This document shows positions 49,313-58,868 of a stretch of DNA of 64,000 nucleotides, in pieces. Numbering within the stretch: the stretch's first letter is position 1; every line of letters begins with the position of its first letter. The translations under genes and the position numbers were made by a program. This DNA is from Methanobacteriota archaeon. GTDB taxonomy: Archaea; Halobacteriota; Methanomicrobia; Methanomicrobiales; Methanoculleaceae. The notes beneath the pieces were generated by a model. That model was not told the origin of the DNA and did no database searches. It worked only from the letters and a program-made list of their open reading frames with translations. The stretch covers positions 1 through 64,000 of the forward strand of contig JAEWLJ010000015.1 of assembly GCA_023393455.1 (NCBI GenBank), read 5' to 3'.

Positions 49313-49592
49313 GGACGCTGCAGAGATCGTCTCCGCTCGCAGGATCAGTACCTCGCCAATTTCAGCATCTGCAATCGAGCAAGTCACCCCTCTGGCGACC
49401 GGAAGCGGGATCAGCAGCACCCCGATACCGGTCTTCGCGGCTTCGCGCTCCTCGCGTGAGGCTCTGTCGACACCAACACTAATTCATTCACGCGAAGCAC
49501 GCGAAGGGAAGTCAGTGGGGTGATCTCGTGAAAATTACTCCGGTCATTTGAGCAGAGTACCGGGGATGTAAAAATGACGGGGAGAAATCCCC
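49313..49592. other. Intergenic region with an inverted-repeat element
   Basis: No gene. At about 49441-49507 the arms CTTCGCGCTCCTCGCGTGAG and TTCACGCGAAGCACGCGAAG form an imperfect inverted repeat around a 27-base loop, related to the element near 4.7 kb. Confidence 0.4.
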
Positions 49593-50198
49593 CTATTGCT
49601 GTTCTTCGATCTGCCGCCAGGCGTGAGCGAATCGCTGGAACGCGGTGTAATGCCCGAGGACGCCGAATATGACGAGGAGCCACCCGAGGTAGTTCAGGCC
49701 GTAGATCTCCCCCGGTATCAGGACCGTGAGTATGCCGGCGATGATGATCAGAACCAGGCGGTCCGCCCGGCCAAGGATCCCGCCGTAGATCCTGCCCACC
49801 CCGACGGCCTGCGCCTGGGTGCCGAGGTAGGACGACATCAGGACGCCCGTCAGCGCAAGGACGCCGATCTGCCAGGGGGCAGCCCCGCCCGCAAATATCC
49901 CGGTGATGATGAATATATCGGCGTAACGGTCGATGACGTGGTCGAGGAAGTCCCCGCGAAGCCCCGCGACCCCCATATCCCGTGCGAGCGCCCCGTCGAG
50001 CGCGTCGAAGACGGCGTTGAACGCGACCATGATGGTGCCGAGGACAACTCCCCCGGCATAGAACGCGATACCCGCAAGTACCGAGACGAAGAACGACGCT
50101 ATCGTCAGCGCGTTCGGGGTGACCCCGATCCTCCGTATCAGGTTCACCACGGGCTGGATGATCCCCTGCACGTGCGGCCGGAACTGGTCGAGCGTCAT
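49593..50198 (-). CDS. CDP-alcohol phosphatidyltransferase family protein
   Basis: Membrane enzyme of polar-lipid head-group attachment. 201 residues, six predicted helices. The CDP-alcohol phosphotransferase motif DALDGALARDMGVAGLRGDFLDHVID fits D-x2-D-G-x2-A-R-x8-G-x3-D-x3-D exactly. In archaea such enzymes make archaetidylinositol phosphate or archaetidylglycerophosphate; which one cannot be told. ATG overlaps the preceding stop as ATGA. Last gene of the pyrG operon. Confidence 0.9.
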   Translation of the reverse strand: MTLDQFRPHVQGIIQPVVNLIRRIGVTPNALTIASFFVSVLAGIAFYAGGVVLGTIMVAFNAVFDALDGALARDMGVAGLRGDFLDHVIDRYADIFIITGIFAGGAAPWQIGVLALTGVLMSSYLGTQAQAVGVGRIYGGILGRADRLVLIIIAGILTVLIPGEIYGLNYLGWLLVIFGVLGHYTAFQRFAHAWRQIEEQQ

Positions 50199-50707
50199 CG
50201 CCCGACCTCCAGGTACCCCGTCCAGTCGATGGAGCCGTGCGACGGCGGGAGTTCGCCCCGGATGAACCGCTCGATCCGGTCGGCACACTCGCCGATGGGG
50301 AGATCGGTCGTATCCACCTCGAGGACGCGCTCGTCCGGGTGCTCCTCGAGCGTCTCGATCAGGATGACGTCGAGCGCCTCCGCCTCGGCGTTCTCCGCGA
50401 TCTTCTCCTCAGGGTAGTCGCGCGGTGCGAGGCGCTCCCGGAGGACGTCCGGGCGGCACCGGAGCACCACCACCCGGTCGCAGGGGAGGAGATGGGCGAG
50501 GTGGCCTTCGACGATCCCGTCGACGGGCTCGAACTCCTCCACCCACCGGTCGACGTCCACCACCATCGTCTGCCGGTCGCGGTCTTCCTCGATGACGTAG
50601 GGTCGTACCGTATCCGTCAGGCGGACGACCGTATAGCCGCGCCGTTCGAGTTCTCGGGCGACCGATGTCTTTCCGGTTCCCGGCGTGCCGGTGATGCCCG
50701 TCATCAT
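50195..50707 (-). CDS. Fap7/AK6-type adenylate kinase-like NTPase
   Basis: 170-residue P-loop kinase of the Fap7/adenylate kinase isoenzyme 6 group. GITGTPGTGKTSVARELERRGY is Walker A; the short lid region RCRPDVLRERLAPRDYPEEKIAENAEAEALDVI is typical. Archaeal homologues act in 30S ribosome maturation and have weak adenylate kinase activity. Start is one of two adjacent ATGs (50707/50704) overlapping the hisC stop. Confidence 0.9.
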   Translation of the reverse strand: MMTGITGTPGTGKTSVARELERRGYTVVRLTDTVRPYVIEEDRDRQTMVVDVDRWVEEFEPVDGIVEGHLAHLLPCDRVVVLRCRPDVLRERLAPRDYPEEKIAENAEAEALDVILIETLEEHPDERVLEVDTTDLPIGECADRIERFIRGELPPSHGSIDWTGYLEVGR

Positions 50708-51771
50708 AAGTCTCTCATCGCCTCGAGGAATCGAATGTTCTCCCACTCTTCACCGATGCTGACCCTGATGAAATGATCCCCGAGCCCCGGGAAACTGGTG
50801 CAGGACCGCACGAGGACGCCCTTTGCCGCGAGGCGTTCCGTCACGTCGGCGCTGGTGTGGGGCGCGACGTCGATCATGACGAAGTTCGCATCCGTTGGGT
50901 ACACCCTGAACGGGACCTCCGTGGTGAACCGCTGCCGCCACTCCCGGACATGGTCGCGGGTCTCCCTCACCCGGTCGGTGTCGGCGAGCGCCCCTGCGGC
51001 CGCAGCCGCCGAGACGGAGTTCAGCGCGAATGGCGTCGCCGCCCGGTTGTAGAACGGTTCGAGCCATGCGGGGACGAACGCGTAACCGACCCGGAACCCC
51101 GCGAGGGCGAAGATCTTCGACATCGTCCGCCCGATGACCAGGTTCTCGTAGCGCCGCATCAGCGGCCGGTAATCGATATCCGAAAAATCGACGTAGGCGT
51201 TGTCGAGGAAGAGCAGTCCGTCCATTCCATCGAGGATCTCCTCGACGTCCTCCGGCGGAACCGAGTTCCCCGTGGGGTTGTTCGGGGAGCAGAGGAAGGC
51301 AAGTTTTGCGCCCCGCGCCCCCTCGATGAACCTCCCCGGGTCGACCGAGAAGTCTTCCTCCCGCGGGACGTCCACGACCTCTGCGCCGTGCGCCGCGGCC
51401 GCGATCCCGTAGAAGGAGAAGGTCGGGGTCGAGACGGCCACCCTCTCGCCGGGCTCGACGACCGTCCGGATCACCGTCTCGATGACCCCGTCCATCCCCG
51501 CGCCGGTGACGAACCGGTAGTCGCCGTGGTATCGGCGGAGGGCCTCGACGAGGGCAGATGCCCGCTCGTCGGGGTAGCGGTTCCCCTCCCGGAGAGCCGC
51601 TATCGCCGCCTCGAGTGCGGCGGGCGAGGGCGGCCGGGGGTTCTCGTTACTCGCGAGCCGTGCTACCCGGTCGATGCCGTGCTCCCGCGCGACGTCCCCG
51701 GCCTTCTTCGCGTAGGAGTAGCCGCCCGCACCCGTATAACACGCTCTAATCAAGCGCCGCATTGATGACAC
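50704..51771 (-). CDS. hisC: Histidinol-phosphate aminotransferase
   Basis: PLP enzyme of histidine synthesis (also able to serve aromatic amino acids in some archaea). 355 residues. Opening GGYSYAKKAGDVAREHGIDRVARLASNENPRPPSP, PNNPTGN loop, FLDNAYVDFS and PLP Lys in GRTMSKIFALAGFRVGYAF. The start could be the first codon shown or MRRLIRA three codons later. Overlaps the end of argD by 26 bases. Confidence 0.93.
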   Translation of the reverse strand: MSSMRRLIRACYTGAGGYSYAKKAGDVAREHGIDRVARLASNENPRPPSPAALEAAIAALREGNRYPDERASALVEALRRYHGDYRFVTGAGMDGVIETVIRTVVEPGERVAVSTPTFSFYGIAAAAHGAEVVDVPREEDFSVDPGRFIEGARGAKLAFLCSPNNPTGNSVPPEDVEEILDGMDGLLFLDNAYVDFSDIDYRPLMRRYENLVIGRTMSKIFALAGFRVGYAFVPAWLEPFYNRAATPFALNSVSAAAAAGALADTDRVRETRDHVREWRQRFTTEVPFRVYPTDANFVMIDVAPHTSADVTERLAAKGVLVRSCTSFPGLGDHFIRVSIGEEWENIRFLEAMRDL

Positions 51772-52870
51772 CGACAGCCGCGTCGATCTCCTCGTCCGTG
51801 ATCACCAGCGGCGGGATCAGCCGGAGGTTCCCGTCGGCGGCGCAGTTGACGAGCACCCCCTTCTCGGCACAGGTCTGCTGCACCTCCGGGCACCGGTCGC
51901 CGACCGACATCCCGATGATCAGACCGCGGCCGCGAGGGTTGTGGCGCGAGAGGCCCTTCATGAACCGCTCGCCCTTTCGGGTCACGTCGGGGAGGATCTC
52001 CTCGATGACGCCGATCGTCGCGAGCGCCGCCGCGCAGGCGAGCGGGCCCCCGGCAAACGTGCTCCCGTGTTCGCTCTTCTTGAACTCGAGCCCCTCGCGG
52101 GCGACGAGCGCGCCGATCGGAAACCCGCTCGCAAGCCCTTTCGCGGTCGTGACGATGTCGGGGGTGGCGCCCGCGTGCTGGAAGGCGAACCATTCGCCCG
52201 TCCGGCCCATCCCCGTCTGCACCTCGTCGACGATCATCAGCGCGCCGGTATCGTCGCAGATATCCCGGATGCCCCGGAGGAACTCGTCGGACGGTATCAG
52301 CACCCCGGCCTCGCCCTGGATCGGCTCGACGAAGACCCCGGCGGTCTCTTTATCGACCGCGCCCGCGAGCGCGTCGAGGTCGCCGTAGTCGACGAACCTG
52401 CAGGGAACCGAGAGCGGCTCGAACGGCTCCCGGATCGCAGGCTTGTGGGTGACCGCAAGCGACCCGCAGGTCCGGCCGTGGAACCCGTGGGTGAACGCGA
52501 CGAACTTCTTCCTCCCCGTCCGGACGCGGGCGAGTTTGATCGCGCCGTCGTTCGCCTCCGCGCCGGAGTTCGAGAAGAACGCCTTCGCAAGTCCCGAGAT
52601 CCCGACGAGTTTCTCCGCGAGTTCCGCCTGGTTCGGGATGTAATAGAGGTTCGAGCAGTGGATCAGCTCGTGGGCCTGGTCGCAGATCGCTTTGACGACC
52701 CGTGGGTGGCAGTGGCCGGTGCTACAGACCGCAATACCCGCCACGCAGTCGATATACTTGCGCCCCTGGTCGTCCCAGACGTTTGAGCCTGCGCCGCGGA
52801 CGATCTTCATCGTCCGGGAGAACGCGGGCATGTAGTAGCGCGCATCAAGCGCGCGTGAGTCTTCTGCCAT
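51746..52870 (-). CDS. argD: Acetylornithine aminotransferase
   Basis: Class III PLP aminotransferase of arginine synthesis. 374 residues. RGAGSNVWDDQGRKYIDCVAGIAVCSTGHCHP, SNSGAEANDGAIKLAR, GVFVEPIQGEAGV, MIVDEVQTGMGRTGEWFAFQHAGATPDIVTTAKGLASGFPIGA (PLP Lys in TAKGLASG). Some ArgD enzymes also act on succinyl-diaminopimelate, but lysine is made by DapL here. Four bases after guaA. Confidence 0.94.
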   Translation of the reverse strand: MAEDSRALDARYYMPAFSRTMKIVRGAGSNVWDDQGRKYIDCVAGIAVCSTGHCHPRVVKAICDQAHELIHCSNLYYIPNQAELAEKLVGISGLAKAFFSNSGAEANDGAIKLARVRTGRKKFVAFTHGFHGRTCGSLAVTHKPAIREPFEPLSVPCRFVDYGDLDALAGAVDKETAGVFVEPIQGEAGVLIPSDEFLRGIRDICDDTGALMIVDEVQTGMGRTGEWFAFQHAGATPDIVTTAKGLASGFPIGALVAREGLEFKKSEHGSTFAGGPLACAAALATIGVIEEILPDVTRKGERFMKGLSRHNPRGRGLIIGMSVGDRCPEVQQTCAEKGVLVNCAADGNLRLIPPLVITDEEIDAAVGVINAALD

Positions 52871-52874
52871 ATTA

Positions 52875-53792
52875 TCACTCGTATTCTATCGTCGCGGGGG
52901 GTTTGGGGGTGACATCGTAGACGACCCGGGCGACGCCGGGGATCTCGCCGGTGATCCGGGTCGCCATCCGCGAAAGCGCCTCGTAGGGGAGGAGCAGGGG
53001 CTCGGCGGTCATCCCGTCCCGGGATTGGACGGCCCGGACCGCGACGATCCAGCCGTGGAGCCGGACGTCCCCTTTGACGCCGGTCCCAAGCCCGATGAGG
53101 GCCGCGAAACACTGCCAGGGGCCGAACTCCTCCACCAGGCACTCCTCGACGATGGCGTTTGCCTCCCGGACGATCGCGATCTTCTCCTTCGTCACCTCGC
53201 CGAGCACCCGGACGGCGAGCCCGGGGCCCGGGAAGGGCATCCGGTGCTGGATCTCCGCCGGTAGGCCTAGCCCGCCGGCGACTTCGCGGACCTCGTCCTT
53301 GTAGAGATCGGCGAGCGGCTCGATGACACCCTTGAACCCGATGTCGAGGGGCATGCCGCCGACGTTGTGGTGGCTCTTGATGCCCCCTTCGCTCTCGATC
53401 CGGTCGGGGTAGATCGTCCCCTGCAGGAGCATCGTCGCTCCGGTCTTTTTCGCTTCCCGCTCGAAGATCCGGACGAACTTCTCGCCGATGGCCTTGCGCT
53501 TCTCCTCGGGGTCGGTGATGCCCGCGAGAGCCTCGAAGAACTCGTCTGCGGCGTCCACGACGCGGAGGTCTGCGTCGGCAAAGAGCGACCGGATCTGTTC
53601 GGTCTCTCCTTTCCGCATGAGACCGGTATCCACGTATATCGGAACGAGACGGTCGCCTATCGCTCGGGTCGCGAGCGCCGCGCAGACCGACGAGTCCACC
53701 CCGCCGGAGAGCGCCATCACGACCTTCTCTGCACCGGCGGCCTCGCGTATCTCCCTGACCGCCCGGTCGATGAACTTCTCGACGTTTACCAT
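52875..53792 (-). CDS. guaA: GMP synthase ATP-pyrophosphatase subunit
   Basis: Archaeal two-subunit GMP synthetase, B subunit: amidates XMP using ammonia from the separate glutaminase subunit, not present in this window. 305 residues from MVNVEKFIDRAVREIREAAG (ATG at 53792; a codon at 53804 is an alternative). PP-loop MALSGGVDSSVCAALA; QGTIYPDRIES; QHRMPFPGPGLAVRVLGE; C-terminal YDVTPKPPATIEYE. Starts within a few bases of the pyrG stop. Confidence 0.94.
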   Translation of the reverse strand: MVNVEKFIDRAVREIREAAGAEKVVMALSGGVDSSVCAALATRAIGDRLVPIYVDTGLMRKGETEQIRSLFADADLRVVDAADEFFEALAGITDPEEKRKAIGEKFVRIFEREAKKTGATMLLQGTIYPDRIESEGGIKSHHNVGGMPLDIGFKGVIEPLADLYKDEVREVAGGLGLPAEIQHRMPFPGPGLAVRVLGEVTKEKIAIVREANAIVEECLVEEFGPWQCFAALIGLGTGVKGDVRLHGWIVAVRAVQSRDGMTAEPLLLPYEALSRMATRITGEIPGVARVVYDVTPKPPATIEYE

Positions 53793-53800
53793 ACTCTCAT

Positions 53801-55387
53801 TCACCTGGTCCCGGATGACTTATTCTTCTTGCATGCCTCCACAAAGCCGATATAGGGCGGGGAGGGGTTCGTCGGGCTCGACCTGAACTCGGGGTGGAAC
53901 TGCGTCGCGAGGTAGAAGGGGTGGTCCGGGATCTCGCAGACCTCCATCCGCGGCCCGCAGGCACCCGAGAAGACGAGCCCGGCTCTCTCGAGGTCGGCGA
54001 TGAACTCCGGGTTCACCTCGTAGCGGTGGCGGTGGCGCTCCACGATCGCCGTCTGGCCGTAAAGGTCGGCCACCATCGTCCCGGCTTTCAGGACGACGTC
54101 ACAGTTCCCGAGGCGCATCGTACCGCCGAGGTCGCTCACCTCCTCCTGTTCGGGGAGGATAGCGATGACGTGCGATCCCTCCCCCATCTCCTCGCTCGTG
54201 GCGTCTTCGATGCCGAGGACGTGCCGGGCATACTCGATCACCGCGAGCTGGAACCCGAGACAGAGGCCGAGGTAGGGTTTTTTGTTCTCGCGGGCGTGCC
54301 GGATTGCCCGGATCTTCCCTTCAATTCCACGTTTCCCGAACCCGCCCGGGATCAGGATGCCGTCGACATCGGCGAGATCGCTGTCCTCGAACGTCTCCGC
54401 GTCCAGCCAGCGGATCTTCACCTCGGTGGAGAGCGTCCGCCCGGCGTGCTTGAGCGACTCCTTGATGGACATGTAGACGTCCTCGATCCCGTACTTGCTG
54501 ATGACGGCGACCGTCACCCGGTTCGTGTACTCCTGCGAGACGACCCGGTACCACGCGGAGTCCGGTTCCCGGTTCTCGAGGCCGAGGTAACTGCAGACGA
54601 CTTCCGCGAGCCCTTCCTTCTCCAGTTCCATCGGGATCTGGTAGATGTCGGGGGCGTCCTTTGCGGAGACGACGGCTTTCACCGGGACATCCGTGAAGGT
54701 GGATATCTTCTTCTTCGTCTGTGGCCCGATCACGTCGTTGCTCCTCGCGACGATGATGTCGGGCTGCAGCCCGAGTTCCCTGAGCGCCTTCACCGAGTGC
54801 TGTGTGGGTTTGGTCTTGAAGTCTCCCATCGTGTCCATCGGGACCAGGGTGACATGAACCAGGATCATATCTTCCGGCGCGTGTTCGCCGTGCATCTGCC
54901 GCACGGCCTCGAGAAACGGCATGCTCTCGATGTCGCCCACCGTGCCGCCGACCTCGACCATACAGACATCGGCAACCCTGCCGCCGTTGACCGCCTCTTC
55001 GGCCGCGCGGCTGATGCAGTGCTTGATCTCGTCGGTGATGTGAGGGATGATCTGGACGGTCGCGCCGAGGAAGTCCCCGCGCCGCTCTTTCTCGATGACG
55101 TTCCGGTAGACCTTGCCCGTCGTGATGTTGTGGATCGACTTGAGGTTGATGTCTAAGAACCGCTCATAGTTGCCGAGATCGAGGTCGACTTCCCCTCCGT
55201 CGGAGAGGACGAAGACTTCGCCGTGCTGGGCGGGGTTCATGGTTCCGGCATCGATGTTCAGGTACGGGTCGATCTTCACCGCCGTTACCTGGTAGCCGCG
55301 ATTTTTCAGGAGGCGGCCGATGGATGCGGTGGTGATGCCCTTCCCGAGCCCGCTCATGACGCCGCCGGTTACAACGATATACTTCAA
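53801..55387 (-). CDS. pyrG: CTP synthase
   Basis: Amidates UTP to CTP. 528 residues. N-terminal synthase YIVVTGGVMSGLGKGITTASIGRLLKNRGYQVTAVKIDPYLNIDAGTMNPAQHGEVFV; C-terminal glutaminase with PYLGLCLGFQLAVIEYAR (nucleophile Cys) and ATQFHPEFRSSP. No ATG precedes the conserved KYIVV segment; the start is TTG at 55387, confirmed by family conservation and by GGGGAAAGAGACC just upstream. First gene of a six-gene overlapping operon. Confidence 0.96.
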   Translation of the reverse strand: MKYIVVTGGVMSGLGKGITTASIGRLLKNRGYQVTAVKIDPYLNIDAGTMNPAQHGEVFVLSDGGEVDLDLGNYERFLDINLKSIHNITTGKVYRNVIEKERRGDFLGATVQIIPHITDEIKHCISRAAEEAVNGGRVADVCMVEVGGTVGDIESMPFLEAVRQMHGEHAPEDMILVHVTLVPMDTMGDFKTKPTQHSVKALRELGLQPDIIVARSNDVIGPQTKKKISTFTDVPVKAVVSAKDAPDIYQIPMELEKEGLAEVVCSYLGLENREPDSAWYRVVSQEYTNRVTVAVISKYGIEDVYMSIKESLKHAGRTLSTEVKIRWLDAETFEDSDLADVDGILIPGGFGKRGIEGKIRAIRHARENKKPYLGLCLGFQLAVIEYARHVLGIEDATSEEMGEGSHVIAILPEQEEVSDLGGTMRLGNCDVVLKAGTMVADLYGQTAIVERHRHRYEVNPEFIADLERAGLVFSGACGPRMEVCEIPDHPFYLATQFHPEFRSSPTNPSPPYIGFVEACKKNKSSGTR

Positions 55388-55521
55388 GGTCTCTTTCCCC
55401 TCCGGTTCTGCCGGATGCTCTATCTTATGTATGTGATCTCGGGTATTGAGAATGTATTGTTTCGGTAGTCCCCCGGAAAATCCCCGCCGGGGTAACGCGG
55501 TCTTCCGGCGGGGCGTCCCGG

Positions 55522-55932
55522 CTACCCTTCGATGACCGCGAACGATGTCGATGTCCGGGTGAGCAGGGTGTCGTCCGCCGCGCTCCTGACCTCCCCCTCT
55601 GCAAACGCCACCCGACGGCCTTTGCGGACGACCCTTCCTGTGGCGACGATCGCCCCCGTGTTGACGCCTTTCAGGAAACTGGTATGCTCGTCGATCGTGG
55701 CGATCCGCTCGTTCTCGGCGAGAAGCGTATACAGTGCAAGCGCAATCGCCTCGTCGGCGAGCGCCACGTAGATCCCGCCCTGGAGCCATCCGGCGCCGTT
55801 GAGCATATCCGGTCGGACCTCCATCGTGAGGCGGGCGCACCCGTCGCTGTATTCGTCCACATCTATCCCCATCAGTTTGAAGAAGGGATTTGCATCCCTC
55901 CCGACCCGTTTCAGTTCGTCAATGTAGCCCAC
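55522..55932 (-). CDS. PaaI-type hotdog thioesterase
   Basis: 136-residue acyl-CoA thioesterase-like protein. FFKLMGIDVDEYSDGCARLTMEVRPDMLNGAGWLQGGIYVALADEAIALAL is the hotdog core with the HGG-like QGG and catalytic Asp/Glu (ADEA) of the PaaI group. Physiological acyl-CoA substrate unknown. Monocistronic. Confidence 0.85.
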   Translation of the reverse strand: MGYIDELKRVGRDANPFFKLMGIDVDEYSDGCARLTMEVRPDMLNGAGWLQGGIYVALADEAIALALYTLLAENERIATIDEHTSFLKGVNTGAIVATGRVVRKGRRVAFAEGEVRSAADDTLLTRTSTSFAVIEG

Positions 55933-56190
55933 ACGACCTTACCTCCTGGAGGATACGGAGTCTGCCGGGATAAAAGTTATGAAAACCAGCGCTGGAAACG
56001 GGATTCGATTTGCCTGCCCTGCTCGTTCATCCTCGACCTCCATCCTCGCGCCGCCGTCCCGGAGATCTCCTTTTCTCTGTCATATCTCCCTGTACCTCCG
56101 GATATGCAGGGTTTGGTGCCCTCTCCTTGTTGGGAATGACCGGAAACGATATGAAAACAAATATCATCCCATCCTTCCACCTGTAGTGAT

Positions 56191-57366
56191 ATGGAAGAGT
56201 CGTGGCAGCCCGAGGCGCTCCGGAACCGGCGGCTCGAACAGCTCCGGGCTACCATGGACGATTACATCGTAAAGAACGCCGTACAGGTCGAGGGGAACCT
56301 CCCGGTCTTCTTCGGCCATGTCGCCGCCACGCTCGACAAGACATTCCCCGACCTCGACGACAGGGCATACGACGACTTCATCGATGCGACCGCTTTAACG
56401 CTCCTCAACGTCACGCGCGAGGCCCCTACGGCGGAGTATCTCGAGAAGTTCCTGCGCCACGCCATGGGAAACAAGCGGCGCCGCAAGGGGCGGGCAACGC
56501 TCGACGTGATCGTGGCCCTGAAGTTGATCGACTCCGGCAACTACTACCCGGCGATCGATTACCTTATGCCCCACCGGAGTTACGACGCCCGCATCAACGC
56601 TGCGGCCGCCTATTGCTACTACGCCCTCTCCCTCGCGAAGAATCAGAAGTCGAAGATTCGCCCCGACGACCTGGAACTGCACGCCCGCGAGGAGATGCTG
56701 AACGTCTCCCGTGTCCGTGCCCCGGTCAACCGCCTCGCGATCTTCAAGCGCAAGGACCGCCGGCTGGACACGATCTTCTGGTTCATGCTGGATCTGGCGT
56801 TCACCTGGTTTCCCAGCGAACCGGAGTTCTACCGCATGGGCATCGCCAAAACGAAGGAAGATGGGGATATCGAGCGCCGGAACACCCTTCTCGCTCATGC
56901 AACGGAGCGGTTCTCGGCTGACCGGTTCTTCCTCGCGGAGGCGTTCCATACCCGTGTGGAGTTGCGCAACGGGAGTGGTGCCGCCGCTGTCGTCAAACAG
57001 ATGATGCAGCAGTATCCGGACGACCACGAACCACTCTACTATGGGATGAAACTCGCGATCCTCGGAGCCCAGCCGAGATCCTACGCGACGTTCCGGAAAC
57101 TGGCACTCTTAAAAGAGTTCCCCCGGTTCCTGCTCTTGATGCTCGATACCGTCTTCGAGGTTATGAGCAACCACAAAACGGAGAGTTATGTCTGTTTCGA
57201 GGAGGCAAAGAAGGTCTCTCCCGGGCGAGATTACTACATCACGGCGCTGGAGTATATCCTTCGCGACTTCATCGAAGGGGATGAAGAACGGGCGAAACGT
57301 GCGAGGTCTGCGTTCTTCACGTCCGTGGACCAGTACTGCGTGCAGGCCCTGAAGAGCAGGGGGTGA
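56191..57366 (+). CDS. Helical repeat protein of unknown function
   Basis: 391-residue, nearly all-helical cytoplasmic protein without cysteine clusters or membrane segments. Sequence suggests TPR/ARM-like repeats, e.g. ALKLIDSGNYYPAIDYLMPHRSYDARINAAAAYCYYALSLAKN and LLAHATERFSADRFFLAEAFHTRVELRNGSGAAAVVKQMMQQYPDDHEPLYYG. A basic patch GNKRRRKGRATLDV follows the first domain. I know no named family. A TATA-like element lies in 56145-56170. Confidence 0.6.
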   Translation: MEESWQPEALRNRRLEQLRATMDDYIVKNAVQVEGNLPVFFGHVAATLDKTFPDLDDRAYDDFIDATALTLLNVTREAPTAEYLEKFLRHAMGNKRRRKGRATLDVIVALKLIDSGNYYPAIDYLMPHRSYDARINAAAAYCYYALSLAKNQKSKIRPDDLELHAREEMLNVSRVRAPVNRLAIFKRKDRRLDTIFWFMLDLAFTWFPSEPEFYRMGIAKTKEDGDIERRNTLLAHATERFSADRFFLAEAFHTRVELRNGSGAAAVVKQMMQQYPDDHEPLYYGMKLAILGAQPRSYATFRKLALLKEFPRFLLLMLDTVFEVMSNHKTESYVCFEEAKKVSPGRDYYITALEYILRDFIEGDEERAKRARSAFFTSVDQYCVQALKSRG

Positions 57367-57604
57367 AGGAGATGGTTGTCGCGCCGCAAAGACTCTCTTT
57401 CGGGTGGGAGATCCCCGGACTGTCCATTGCTCTAAACCGGTGTCGCGATGCCCCTATCCCTCGAAAAACCGGGTTAAATCGCCCTATCGCTACATTAACG
57501 GGGAGAAACAGAACGATGCATATATCTATCTCACAAGGCAAAACTTCCTGTGATCGGCGCTTACAGGGCCGAATAACCAGATGTGCCGCGGAGGACCGGT
57601 TACA

Positions 57605-58864
57605 ATGACGGGAAACAAGACAACCCCGGACGGCGCTCGTGAATCGCCGGACCTTGGAGCAGACACCTGCCTATCGATCCTCAGTGAGACGCCGGACGGC
57701 ATCGTTCTGGTGGACCGCGAGGGAAGGTGCCGGTACCTGAACCCGGCGTTCACCCGGATCACCGGGTATACCCTGGAGGACCTCCCGACACTCGCCCGGT
57801 GGTTCGAGTGTGCTCACCCGAACCCCGCATATCGGCAGAAGGTGCAGGGAGAGGGCGAGGAACTGTTTTCAGGCGCCCGGGATCTCCTGGTCGCCGGCGT
57901 GGTCTGCCGGGAGGGCGGGGTGCGCGAGATCGAACTCCGGCGGGCGGCGATCGAGGGCGGTCATGTTCTGCTCGCCGTCCGGGACGTCACCGAGCAGTCC
58001 CTGGCCGAGGAGAACCTCAGGCAGGCGACGTCGGAGTTGACCGCGGTGATCGAGGCGTTTCCCGATCTCTTCGTCCGGTTGAATGCCGACGGCACGATCC
58101 TCGACGTCAGGGCGGGGAGGCTCGCGGAGGCCCCGTTCATCTCCCGCGCTCACCTCGGGCGGCGGGTGCAGGATCTGCTCCCCGCCGGGGTGGGCGAGGC
58201 GCTTTCAGGTGTGTTGCAGGAGGTCGTCAGGACGAATATGCCCGCAGCACCCCTTGAGTTCAGTCGCACGAATGCCGGAGAGGTCCGGCACTTCGAGGCC
58301 CGTGTCATGCCGCTCCGGGAGATGCACCTGATGGTCATCATCAGGGAGATCACGGGGCGCAAGAGGGCTGAAGAGGAGTTGCACCGCCACCGCGAGCACC
58401 TTGAGGAACTCGTCGCCGCGAGGACCGCCGAGCTCGAGCGCGCGAACAAGCAGCTCGAGCAGTTGCTCTACTACATCGAGATGACCGAGCGCAAAGCCGC
58501 GGAGAGCTGGCTGGACTCACCTGTCGAACTGGAATCCCTCGGGACGGACGAGCCCGAATCGGCGAGGATCACGACCGACGCCGCCGGGACGGTCGTCATC
58601 GTGGATATGGCGGCCGAACGCCTCACCGACTACGCGGGGAACGAACTGGCCGGGAAGCCGGTCTGGTCGCTCTTTACGGACGGTGATCTCCGGGAACTTC
58701 TCTCCCGTGAGGTGCTGGAGCAGGGGCGATCGGCGGAGTACGCACAGGTCGTGAGTCTCGTGAGAAAAGACGGGTCGAACGAGACCGTCCGCGTCTCCGC
58801 CGACCCGATCGCCGATGGCTCCGGCACCGTGATCGGGATGGTCTGTACCTTTTACAAGGCGTGA
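57605..58864 (+). CDS. PAS-domain sensor protein without kinase domain
   Basis: 419 residues with three PAS domains: about 20-140 (ILSETPDGIVLVDREGRCRYLNPAFTRITGYTLEDL), 150-270 (VIEAFPDLFVRLNADGTILDV) and 320-419 (RITTDAAGTVVIVDMAAERLTDYAGNELAG), with a coiled coil between the second and third (EELHRHREHLEELVAARTAELERANKQLEQL). No histidine-kinase, GGDEF or output domain, so it must act through another protein. ATG at 57605 preferred over an upstream codon. TATA GCATATATC at about 57517-57525. Confidence 0.85.
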   Translation: MTGNKTTPDGARESPDLGADTCLSILSETPDGIVLVDREGRCRYLNPAFTRITGYTLEDLPTLARWFECAHPNPAYRQKVQGEGEELFSGARDLLVAGVVCREGGVREIELRRAAIEGGHVLLAVRDVTEQSLAEENLRQATSELTAVIEAFPDLFVRLNADGTILDVRAGRLAEAPFISRAHLGRRVQDLLPAGVGEALSGVLQEVVRTNMPAAPLEFSRTNAGEVRHFEARVMPLREMHLMVIIREITGRKRAEEELHRHREHLEELVAARTAELERANKQLEQLLYYIEMTERKAAESWLDSPVELESLGTDEPESARITTDAAGTVVIVDMAAERLTDYAGNELAGKPVWSLFTDGDLRELLSREVLEQGRSAEYAQVVSLVRKDGSNETVRVSADPIADGSGTVIGMVCTFYKA

Positions 58865-58868
58865 ATCC

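Noticed and set aside
53801..55840. 679-codon version of CTP synthase
   Set aside because: The first 151 residues are Arg-rich and antisense to the thioesterase region; the family starts at the TTG before KYIVVTGG.
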